In this document: positions 44,485 to 55,334 of the stretch, piece by piece
How positions within the stretch are numbered: the stretch's first letter is position 1
Layout of the letters: each line of letters begins with the position of its first letter
From: Adiantum capillus-veneris
Lineage: Eukaryota; Streptophyta; Polypodiopsida; Polypodiales; Pteridaceae
Direction of reading: 5' to 3'
Assembly (NCBI GenBank): GCA_014529385.2
Contig: CM043971.1
Span: forward strand, 61,641,209 to 61,705,208
DNA length: 64,000 bases
The notes under the pieces: generated by a model
Told to the model about the DNA's origin: nothing
The model's input: the letters and a program-made list of their open reading frames with translations, nothing else
The model's database searches: none
Translations under genes and position numbers: made by a program

Positions 44485-45608
44485 TGGCTAGATTCTTGGT
44501 TTCATTGGATAAGCTTTGAACCCTAGGTGAAATGATGCCTTGAATTTACTAGAGGGTGGTACCTTAATGGTACCTAACCCTTGTAGTTAATAAAGGTTAT
44601 GTGCTTGTGGCGGGTTCCATGGCTCTGCATACCCTGTCTTTCTCCGGTTAAACCCTTGGTGGCTCCCTCTTGGCTAGTCTGCGCTACTATTATATCTCAT
44701 GCCCCCCTCTCTCTCTCGCTCTCTCTCACTCTCCTCCTTCAGGCAGTGCTGGTTACCTCTTCCTCTTGATGTTGGGCCCGCCTTATAGTGCAGGTGGTCG
44801 CACATTGTCGGGATACCCACACGCCTCTTGACTATTAGCCCCACTTCCCACGAACCTTAAGAGCTAAGCAAAGAAGGCTTCTCAAAAGGCAAAGCTTCGC
44901 ACTTCAACAAGTGGACTTTATAAGGTTTTCAAAAGGCTACTCACATGACAGAGCACCAACCTTTTTTTGCAATGTTTGATTTTATATCTATCATCACGGA
45001 TATGAGCATGTGCTCATGTACAGAGTTCTAGACACTGGCCATGGAGAGTCTCCAACTGCAAAGACCGCTCCAAGGCACCATGGGGAAATTCAAAGGTTCA
45101 CTTCGAGGGAAGGGAAAACCGGCAACAATATCATTAGCATCCGCATTAGTAGTTCTTTTATGTCAGTATTTTTGCATTGCACTTTTTTTCTCAATAAACC
45201 TTGATTGCACAACAAAAGGGGGGAAACAAGCACTAGTTCAAGGGGAGGATACAAAGACAAAGACCATGAAGCAGTTGAAGACAAAGCAGTGAAAAAGACA
45301 AAGGTGCTCTTGAATTAGAGAGAAGCAATATTTTTTCAAGATTTTGCTCTTGGATTAGAGCATTGTTTTTGCTCCTGGATTGAGGTGTGGCTCATGGATT
45401 GGAGTGTTATGATGTTTGTCTCCTATATTGGGGATATATGTTGTATGTGCTCCTGGATTGGAGTGTTCTCTTTCTTCATCAAGTTGTAGCTTAAAGTTCG
45501 AGGGGAGGATTCCTCTTTTATTTTCATCCTATGTGGATACCATGTGTCATCCTTACTGGATAAAGAACCTTCATTGTATTGTCCTAGTCCAAACCTCAAG
45601 GGGAGGAT
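44485..45608 (+). other. 3' internal end of an unidentified LTR element, plus strand
   Basis: No protein domain recognised. The purine-rich phrase (C/A/G)AAGGGGAGGAT or CGAGGGGAGGAT occurs near 45239, 45498 and 45597; the last copy sits immediately before an LTR-like TGTAAGGTG start and so fits a polypurine tract. The sentence-like repeats CTCCTGGATTGGAGTGTT at about 45376-45470 are short tandem variants. Confidence 0.45.
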
Positions 45609-45784
45609 TGTAAGGTGTGAGCTTTTTCCTAGAGTCAATAGAGTGTGAGTCGAGGAGAGAAGAGGTGGAATTATCCCACATGTATTGATGCAAGGCTACT
45701 TAAAGCTCATTTCATGAATAAGCAAACCCATTCCATTTTGCATTACATCTCTCTTGTTTATGATGAGCTTGTGATGGCTTAACA
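45609..45784 (+). repeat. Candidate 3' LTR, about 176 bp
   Basis: Starts TGTAAGGTGTGAGC right after a purine tract and a TG..AACA end is available at 45784. No second copy lies in the window, so the right limit is uncertain. Confidence 0.4.
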
Positions 45785-46269
45785 AATACTCGAAATTGTG
45801 TTTATGAGTCCAAGGTAATTGATCTTGGAACCTAATTTGCTTGACTGATAATCTAGCCAACACACACTCTCTTGTGTGCACAATGTTTATCTTTCATCCA
45901 CCCTAGCTAGCACAATCCCATCCCAGTCATGATCTTGAGCTCTTGCAAGCGCATGCATACGCGCGTGCACAACCAAGAGAGCACACAAAATGGAGGTGGA
46001 GGCTAAAATTGCTTCTTCTTTTTCAATATCAAAAATGATGATACGGTTTACAACATAAGTGGGAGATACAACATAATAAGAAACTACGCACAATGAAATT
46101 TCTAGGTGAGTGAGATAAGTAGCCATCACTCTCGGTAGGTAGACCGAGTTGATGAAGTCTATCTATAGTAGCAATGGCAATGATCCTCATATCCGCTACC
46201 TCGTGGTAGTGATAAATGTATAGGAGAAGTCATCCAAGCATACCATGTATTGAGATTGATACCTCAACA
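45785..46269 (-). repeat. Candidate 3' LTR of a copia element, minus strand
   Basis: On the minus strand TGTTGAGGTATCAATC follows a purine tract (TTTGAGGGGGAG). The LTR runs to the left; its far end was not located precisely. Confidence 0.45.
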
Positions 46270-46460
46270 CTCCCCCTCAAACTCAATGCCATCTCTTGTA
46301 CTCTAAGCATAGCTCAAAATTACCTCAACTTCTCTACTTGCAAGACCTTTGTGAGAATATTTGTGGACTGCTCATATGTATCCTTGTACCTACGATCGAT
46401 ATCCCCAGCCAATACCATGTTAGCGATGAAGGTTGTAGGAGGTTTTTGATGTCTTCCTTG
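46270..46460 (-). pseudogene. Ty1/copia RNase H C-terminus and polypurine tract
   Basis: The minus-strand reading ANMVLAGDIDRRYKDTYEQS, then TNILTKVL, then MLRVQEMALSLRGSVEV matches the end of copia RNase H, where a D-I-F-T-K-x-L motif is followed by a final LSLRGSV that overlaps the polypurine tract. One stop interrupts it. The rest of the pol is not seen to the right. Confidence 0.7.
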
Positions 46461-49400
46461 ACCTTCTTTGCATAGTTTGAGTTTATCTATACCTCTATAA
46501 TCTTACTTGTTGGGCATCAAGTTTAAGTGGTATTCTATGCTAGTAAACTTTAGGATTGACTCCCTTCAAATCGTATGCTCCTATACTCTCTTCACGGTCG
46601 TCTCCCTTTAAATCCGTATGCTCCTAGGCAAAAGAATCTCTTTATTTTTTAAAAAGTTGTCTGCCTTTTTCTTTGACCTTTGGTTTTATATGTTTGTTGA
46701 TTTTTATGGCTTTTGGATTTGAATCAGTGCAAAGGTTCCACTTCTCTACCCCTTGATCATCAAATAATAGCCAATTGGATAACGTTTCCATCTGGCTAAA
46801 GATTCTACCTCCTTTTTTGTTTGTATCTCAGTTACATACTCATTACATATCCATTATAAGACATGTTTGTATTGAATGGGATCTGATCTTTTTCAGATAG
46901 TGACTGACCATCGCCTTTTTGTGTTTCACTATTTATATGCCTGAACTCATTACATATCCATTATAAAACATGTTTGCACTGAATGGGATGTGATCTTTTT
47001 TAGAGAGAGACTGACCTCGCCTTTTTGTGTTTCACTCTTTTGATGCCTGAACTTTGTGTTAGCACTCTCTAGCTTGGTCCTTCTAGGTGTATTGTGTTGA
47101 AGCTATGACCGATGTCTAGTTTGATCCTTCGGAAGCTCTCCCATCAAGATTAACTAGTTGTTCCCCTAGACTTTATCCAATGAAATCTTAGGATATTGTT
47201 GTTGTTGTTACTTTTGAGTCCTTCTTTGATCTAAAAGGCCTACGTTGATATCAATCTCAGCTATTGGGAATATATTCATTGAGATTATCATTCTTTTGAT
47301 CTTCTTCATACCATACTTCTGACATAGCTCTGCAGGCCTCATTGCTTTCTTCCATGTTCTTCTATTATTCATTTTGACTTGAGTTTTTTTTGTTGGCCCT
47401 TGTATGGTGAGTTTCTGGCTAGCCTAATCATGTATGAATCTTGCACTTCTTAACTAGGACCTTCCCAAAAGCTTACTATAAGCACCCTGCACATCCATTA
47501 CTAGAAAAATCGTCTTGAACTTCTTTGAACTCACTTTGGTCTAGAGATTCTCAATTAGGACACTAACTTGTATAATTCTTTGATCTGCCATTTGAATCTA
47601 GAATGAAGCAAGCTTCATCTCTATGATCTTGATTCTGCTTGATATGTTCACCCAGGATGTTGACACGAGTCTCTCCATCCAAAATGACTATCCATAAAGG
47701 CCCCCATTGCTTTCTTTCTTAGTGTCAATTTGGATTACAAGTACCTCATCATCCTTAATCTCCAACTAGTCAACTGCCATTGCATTCGAATCCTTTTTCC
47801 TTTGCACCTTGATGGACATTTCCACCTCTGGAAAAAGTCTTGTTGACGTCATCTAGCTCGATAGGCAACTTCTACATTATTTTTCACACATTTACATATA
47901 TTTCATCATGCTCAAAAATGCTATTTGAGTTGGATGATCTCCCTTCTGGAAAACTATCTGCGCAATGCCACACATGTACTAGCCTCCTTTGCCTCTTGGA
48001 TGATGTATTTTTTGATGGAAGTCAAATCGTTCTTTCCAAATATATATTTTTTCCAAACCCTTTTATCATCATTCTCCACATCAAATCTGGACTCTTCATG
48101 TTAGAACCAATTCTTGGAATATCACAAAGTTTTGCACACTAGGACCAGTTTTTGGGATTTCAATTGTTTTTTAGAACTTTGCCTCCAGGCGTCTGGGCCA
48201 CTGAAGTTACCGGAGAAAGCTTCTAAATGGATATGGCTTCTAAGAACTCAAGCATCTTTGGCCTATGTCACTAGTCCACTTCTTTGGCTTTCCCTTAGCC
48301 TACCATATTACCCTTTGCTTATCCTATGGCTGGCTCTCTTCACTCTACTTGGGCTTTCTAACTGGTACCTCTTGCCATATTATTCAAAGGCTTGGACATG
48401 AACATCTCGTCATCCCTTTTACTACCTTTGAATGTTGAAAATAGAATTTTTACGTCGTTGGTCTTTTCTTGGTGTCTAGGTTTGTCATGGTAAACTATTT
48501 TCCTTTGATGTATGGATTTGTTAGTATCCATCTCTTGTTGGCTATGTTTGACATAGTTATCAATGTCTATCTCCCAAAGCTTGTATTTTACATGGTAATC
48601 TTCATCAGTCACTATTATTGTTTTGGGATCCTTATCCTTGTGTGGTTTTGTCATTGATTCAGAGTGCTTGTCCGGTGTTGTTTGCCTAACTCAGTGGCAT
48701 CAATATTGACCTTAGTTGTGCTTGTACCTGTGTTGTTTGCCTAACTCAGTGGCATCAGTAATGACACCTTAGCTTTTTCTTTTGTGACAAAATGTCAAGA
48801 ACTATGTGAATAAGAGCGTCTCTCATCCCTCTTTGAATGCCTTCTCCTCAAATGCTTTGATTGTTTAGAAGCTTGATGTACGTCAATGTTTTTATGTGTG
48901 CTTTTGCTTCTGTCTCCTCTCCCTAAGAAGTTGAAGATCATAAGACTCCGGATTTACCCTTTGGCTATAGTGCTGATATGATCATGGTCCTCAAAACCAT
49001 TCTTGTGGCTCTCCTTCCTCGTGGTGGGCATCATGCATGCGTTATGAATGGTTGAGTAACTCCAAATCCTAACTTGGGTGAGTGGTTTTTGTCAAGAGAT
49101 TTAGCTCACCATGGTGCTTGCCAAGATGGAATGAGCTAGATCTTGATAAATATTTCAATGTTAGGCTCATAGTAATTGAATAGGATCAAATGACTAGATG
49201 ATCTAATGAGATGCTCAAGCTTTAAGTGAACTCAAATGATTAAATGACAAACTCAAACTTCAGATCCTTGACATCAAACTTCAGATTGATGATTGGACAA
49301 AATTGAAATAGAAAGTTTAGATTATGAGACACTTATTGAAGACAACCCAGAAAGTAATTAGGTTCTAAATTACAAAGTATATATGATACAACTAATCATT

Positions 49401-51780
49401 ACTGATTGCTAGTAAACTCTCCTAGGCTCTACAATTACAAGATATAGGAGTTAAGAATCTCAAGAAGCAAAGCAACTCAAATGAGATTATTGAGTCCTAT
49501 TTATAGGTGTCAACATTGGGTTTTGACTACTTTGTATAGTTGTACATTAAAGAACTTCTTGTTTGCACCTCCATGTCTGCTACTACTGATAGTAACTTTG
49601 TAAATCCTCAAGGTGGAGTCCAGAGAGGACCAATGTGAGACATCTCTCTAAAGTAAATAAGATATTGTTCCCAGCAACTACAACAATGGTCATCTATCCA
49701 ATTGGATCTAGGTTGTTGACTTTTATTTTAGCTTTGAATAAGATCTTAGCCATTTCTCTGAATGAGGCTCATGACTAGCCTTGTTTGGTTGCTCCTTCTC
49801 TAGAATCTTTGATGCTTGGATGACAATTGTAGAAGGTCATTTGTATACTTCATGAATTGCTCCAATTGGTCTTTCCACACTAGCTCATCATTTCTATGAA
49901 GTTGGCCACGTCTTCCTTTAGCTCAAAAACTATGTCTTTCTTTGCATTGGTGTTGAGCACTGTCCAAGCTACCCATAGAGCATTAGTATGCTCATGCCAA
50001 TCACAAAGCTAGTAAAAAATATGGGCATAGGCCATTTGACCACAGGTTTTTTGTATATAGGATAGATAACTCAATAGAACTTTGGTAGCTTAGCTTCTTG
50101 CATAGGCAAGGAATATATTAGTACAAGTGAACCTAAGATGGATTCAAAGTAGTGCATGACTATTTCATTTTGAGCGAACAACATTTTTCTAGCAATTCTC
50201 ACCAAATTAAACTAGCATTTAAGGGATTATTCTAGTTCCCTTACTATGATTAGTGTGGCTCTATTTCTACTGGTTGATGCATTATTCTCCAGTAAAATAT
50301 GCACTCTATGAAACAATTATTTCCTAGCAATTTGTAGTGTTCCAAGTGTGGTCTTGAGTTCATGTTTGATTTTCTTCATGCACTTATAAGCAGGGAGATG
50401 TCCTAACAACATTTTCAGTTGAACCTTTAGACTTTGGGTATTCAATAGACTATGGCTGGTCTTCAATTTGATCTAGAGTCTACTCTATCGGACTAGTCAA
50501 CCCTCTAGGACTAGTCAACCCTCTAGGACTAGAGGTGTCTGTGTCATCATCATCATTATCATCATTGTTTGATTTTGGGAAAGAAATGAGATCAAGTTCT
50601 ATAATATCATCGTCTTTATCCTCTTTATCTTCTTTTGTCCTCTTGATCTTTTTCATCTTCATCTAACACTTGTCTATTTTTTCCCTTAAGGTGCTCGATT
50701 AGTGTCTGATTTGCTAGCAGGGTCCCCCAGGTCAGTTTCCATGTTTTTCACTAGGCTTGCCAAATACTCTGGAATCAAATTTATATTCCCTTCAAAATAA
50801 ATAATATCGACGAGAGACTGGTAGATATATTTGTCCTAAATAACTTACTTTATGACACTATTTGTTGCTTTCAAGGTATCGATGCTTGCTTGCTTTGGGG
50901 TGAAAGTGAATTCATATTAAGCAATTTTCTTTTGAATATATTGTACTAAGTTCTTATTTTGAGTATCTAGATTGGAGTTTATGGCTTTAAAATCTTCATA
51001 TTCATATTTTAGCTCCTTAATGGACTTCTAGTATTGCTCTCCATTCTTTTGTTCTTCTTTTAATAAACCTTGGAGCTTGAGTACTTCATGTTTCCATTGA
51101 GCTTTGGTTCTTATCTCTTGTGCCAATTGCTTCTTGTGGGACGCGTGTCTAACCTCACTACCCTATCTTATTGCAGTATTAGCGAGAACCACAATTAAAT
51201 TGTCAATCCATGGGATGAAGTTGACTCGACTAGTGCATAGAGGCTACAAGAGGGTGTCAATCTCTTGAAAAACAACTAACAACTCGTATCTAACTCAAGC
51301 TACACTCAAGTGACTGAAATCACTAAAAGCCAATCGCTCATCGCCAAACAAATCACATCCGTTGTAGCATCAAATGACATCCAAACGTAACGAAACTTCT
51401 AGGACATGTTTATAAGACCTAAGCACACATGCTTATGGTCTCAAACGCCACTTTAGGTCAAGTGTCAAAATCGTGATTATTAACAGCACTGGATTTTCGA
51501 CCTAGTTGTTTTCGACCCAGAATGCATCTAAATGCTTAGCAATGATGCCACAATACCCCTCCTATTCTTAGTTTTTTATTTTGAAGTTTAAATTCCTAGT
51601 TATGATGAAGTTAAGCCGGAGGTCAACGACGCCAAAAGCTACAAATTACTGTGATGTGCTTACATCAATGCGTAGAGCTCTTACCTGCGGTTGCAATGCA
51701 ACAAACACAACTGCAATGTGACAATCGGGGAGGGAGTAGGAAGCATGAGAAGGAGACAAGTGAGCGTTGTTAGCTCACGT
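46460..51780 (-). other. Decayed gypsy-like gag/protease region and intergenic DNA
   Basis: On the minus strand a protease-type region is legible: MADQRIIQVSVLIENL (47600-47540), then FLVMDV and KLLGRSWL with FIHD and LTIQG (47510-47385), the usual D-V/L...LLGRPWL and W-x-x-x-L-T-I-x-G pattern of gypsy elements. Charged gag- or linker-like frames lie at 48654-48358 and 50662-50480 (Lys/Asp/Glu-rich). Many stops occur. No reverse transcriptase or LTRs were identified, and from about 49000 to 51780 I see no recognisable gene. Confidence 0.45.
46841..47051. repeat. 107-bp tandem duplication
   Basis: CATTACATATCCATTATAA starts at 46841 and 46948; both copies continue through ACATGTTTG, GAATGGGAT and CGCCTTTTTGTGTTTCACT. 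Confidence 0.85.
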
Positions 51781-52572
51781 TGTCGGGGGATTTGTGTTCG
51801 AAAGGTGAGCCGGGAAGGCGCGGGGCCTCTGGCTGTGAGAGGTGTGAGGAAGACAGTTGCAACAGACACAATGAATGTAGACAAAGCTTGAAGTTAACAG
51901 CTTGAACAAGATCCTGAAGCTTGGTTATCATTAACAGTACCGCTGCTTACATTATTTAAAACTCCTTCCATGATTAGAGTGGCTTGGAAGCTTGGATTAA
52001 AGTGGTTTATGGTGTCTTTGATTAGATTGGCTATGGAAGATTGGATGAGTGGGCTATGGAAGCTTGGCTTGTGATTAGAGTGCTCAAAGCTTTTGGCTTC
52101 CTCCCCGCTAATACAGCAGAGCACAAAAACTTGAATATCTCTCAATCGGTGCAGAATTAGCCTCTGTGCGTGAGATGCAAAAACACTCAAAACGCCCTTT
52201 TCCTTCTCCTCCAAGCGGGCCGTTTTGTCCAGAAACCTGTTTTATAAAAATTTTCCAGAATAGGACTTTTTTGGCCTCCCTCATGCAAAGATGTGAAGTC
52301 GCTCACACACTTTCCTTTTTACCACTGACCACATGTCTTCCTCTACTCAAGTTGCCTTATATGTCCTAAGAGCCTTTTCACATGTAAAATCTTTTCTTCA
52401 AGCATAAAATCTCTACGCTTAGGCCTTCATAACCACATAAAGCATACAATGTCTGGATCTCCTAACTTGTTCTCCAGCCTTGGTCACTGCTCAATAAATG
52501 TGTGTGCTTCAAATAGACTTTTTTTGTTTCTCTTTACTCTTTTTTCCATCGTGGAAGCGGAGCTGCACGACA
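51781..52572 (-). repeat. 3' LTR-like repeat of the gene-carrying unit
   Basis: 792 bp. Begins TGTCGGGGGATTTGTG. Short open frames inside are shared with the right copy and are not gene-like. Confidence 0.75.
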
Positions 52573-53269
52573 TCCACCCCCTCTGAACCTGCACAGCCTC
52601 CGATCTGTGCCAACCGGTCTTCAATCTATATGTGCTATAATCACCTTAAGCGGCTTGCCATCAAGATCACATAACTGGTAAGTATATGTAAAACAAAATA
52701 AGGCTTAAACCATAGCATCAATGGTCTAGCTCAATTATTTGGTAGTTGTCCATCGCAAATCTTTGAACCATGTATGTCGTGTCTCCAAAGCATTCAATTA
52801 TGAAAAACTTGTTTAGTGAACCCCGCCAGACTCAAGTGATCCAGTTAATGATGCACACGACTTGACCTGACCATCAAGATCGCTTTAGGGAACCCTGTCA
52901 AGCTCAAGTATGTCTTACTCTGTCTGCACACGGAATAGTCGTCAAGTCCTTTACTTCAAGTTCTGGTAGCAGAACCAACTCAAAAGATGTGAAGATACTT
53001 TATCAATTGTCCAAAGATGTCAACTGGAAGCTAGCCATATAAGATTACTGACCACAAAATCCAATACTCTTTTCTTGATAGCATAAATAAAAAACAAAAC
53101 CTAGTGCTAGGTAACCTGCTACAGGAAAATAAATGGTATCTTTGAATCTGCAAGTTGCTCTTCAATAGCTCCCAGGATCAAATGGGATAATAAGAAACTG
53201 CCCCAATAGTGGAGTAGCATAATATCCACATAAGCACACACATCCTGTATCAATCAACTTCAAGAATTT

Positions 53270-54195
53270 CTACTCCAAATATGCTATTCCAGGATCTAGC
53301 AGAAAGAAACCACAATATATACTCAAAAATACCCATCCATAATGAACCTGCCTTTGAAGATCTTTCGAATCACTTGGATCAAATACCATTAAGATCACAT
53401 AGTATTGATGGCCTCCACAATATACTAGAGCTTCACCTGAAGCATAGTGCAGCAGCCACATCTCATAAACTTCTGGTAACTTAAGGTCGTTACCAACAAG
53501 AATTAAAAAACTCTGACTCCCTTTTACTGGTAGCCAGGACATCACTGACATAAGAATTAGGAATAGTATCCAAATCCAGCCACATTTGGCACATTGCCCA
53601 AAGAAATGAAAAATCCTGAGCACTTTATGCATTATCAGGGATGATTTAGCATCATCACCCCCTCTAGCTTCACAGCCATTACGAAAAATCTTAGGACTTT
53701 CTGGACCTGTATCATCAGAGAGATTTTTACCTGTCTCTTGAGGTTGATAATGAATAATAGCTTTGTCCTGAAAATCTTCATCCATAAGATCCTTGGAAAC
53801 ATCACCCATGGAAGTTGAACCTGCTTTTTAAAATCCGAGTTTACAGCCTCTTCAAAAGCTGCAATCATCCGATCTTCTGGAACATTTCGGCTCTTCATCT
53901 TAGCTTCATAACATGCAATAAAACCTTCTGGATCATATCCCTGAAAAATATAATATTGCTCCCGAACAGCATCAAGTTCTAGCTTTACAACATCATCAAT
54001 CTGCTTTTTTACCTGCATGGCTTTTGCTTCTTGTAGATACTTCTGAACCAATTCCATCATTTTTGGCAAATCTGTAACTGCTAGATTTTTATCAAATCCA
54101 TTGGCACTGAAATCTTCAATCAACTGCTTTAACTTTTCTGGCATCTCCATCTTTACCTCCCACCCTGGCTCGTTTCGCGTCGGGTTCACCAAGAA
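53270..54195 (-). pseudogene. Frame-disrupted gene inside the LTR-bounded unit
   Basis: Minus strand. The first part (from about 54150 to 53822) reads MEMPEKLKQLIEDFSANGFD, then a helical Lys/Glu-rich segment, GYDPEGFIACYEAKM and IAAFEEAVNSDF. A shift of one base near 53822 leads into STSMGDVSKDLMDEDFQDKA and on to about 53630; further pieces with two hydrophobic stretches follow to 53270 (WIWILFLILMSVMSWL), perhaps part intron. I do not recognise the protein. The absence of retroelement motifs and the exon-like breaks suggest captured host sequence. Confidence 0.45.
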
Positions 54196-54989
54196 TGTCG
54201 GGGGATTTGTGTTTGAAAGGTGAGCCGGGAAGGCGTGGGGCCTCTGGCTGTGAGAGGTGTGAGGAAGACAGTTGCAACAGACACAATGAATGTAGACAAA
54301 GCTTGAAATTAATGGCTTGAACAAGATCCTGAAGCTTGGTTATCATTAACAGTACCGCTGCTTACATTATTTAAAACTCCTTCCATGATTAGAGTGGCTT
54401 GGAAGCTTGGATTAGAGTGGCTTATGGTGTCTTTGATTAGATTGGCTATGGAAGATTGGATGAGAGTGGGCTATGGAAGCTTGGCTTGTGATTAGAGTGC
54501 TCAAAGCTTTTGGCTTCCTCCCCGCTAATACAGCAGAGCACAAAAACTTGAATATCTCTCAATCGGTGCAGAATTAGCCTCTGTGCGTGAGATGCAAAAA
54601 CACTCAAAACACCCTTTTCCTTCTCCTCCAAGCGGGCCGTTTTGTCCAGAAACCTGTTTTATAAAAATTTTCCAGGATAGGACTTTTTCGGCCTCCCTCA
54701 TTTAAAGATGTGAAGTCTCTCACAAACTTTCCTTTTTACCACTGCCCACATGTCTTCCTCTACTCAAGTTGCCTTATATGTCCTAAGAGCCTTTTCACAT
54801 GTAAAATCTTTTCTTCAAGCATAAAATCTCTACACTTAGGCTTTCATAACCACATAAAGCATACACTTTCTGGATCTCCTTACTTGTTCTCGAGCCTTGG
54901 TCACTGCTCAATAAATGTGTGAGCTTCAACTAGACTTTTTTTGTTTCTCTTTACTCTTTTTTCCATCGTGGAAGTGGAGCGGCACGACA
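54196..54989 (-). repeat. 5' LTR-like repeat of the gene-carrying unit
   Basis: 794 bp, aligned end to end with the left copy, including one 2-bp length difference near 54463. Confidence 0.75.
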
Positions 54990-55334
54990 ACGCTGTGTAT
55001 TTCATTATCCAAACCTTTTTTAATAACTTTCTACAAAAGATGGGTAATGACAGATTGACACAAGCTGGAAGCTTGTAGCCATGGCTCATCAATTACAAGG
55101 TTTATCCAAAAATTAGGAGTTACAATATTCTCGATTTATCAAATAGTAAGTGTTTTTACAATGAGAACTCCAAAAATTGGTATCCGTGGTATCTGTGCTA
55201 GCTTGATGCTAACATTCCCCCCCTCCTCACCTGTGTCGTCCCTTGACACAACTTTATGGGCTGAAGCAGTCTTCGGGTTGACGGCTGGCGAGGTGGTCTT
55301 TAAGCACATTGAGTGCCTTTTGGTATCTGATTTT

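Larger units (their letters stand above)
51781..54989 (-). mobile_element. LTR-bounded non-autonomous unit with a non-retroviral gene inside
   Basis: Direct repeats of 792 and 794 bp (51781-52572 and 54196-54989) start TGTCGGGGG and end CACGACA, so they have TG..CA ends with a TGTCG/CGACA inverted terminus. Next to the left repeat the minus strand reads AGAGGGGGTGGA, a good polypurine tract; next to the right repeat it reads TTGGTGAACCCGACG, a possible primer site. Both point to minus-strand orientation. The 1,623-bp interior has no gag or pol motif. No clean 5-bp target duplication was found (ACGT before, ACGC after). The repeats differ at roughly 2-4 percent of sites by eye. Confidence 0.65.

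Noticed and set aside
51691-51891. 66-codon plus-strand frame at the LTR start
   Set aside because: Spans the LTR boundary and has no conserved features.
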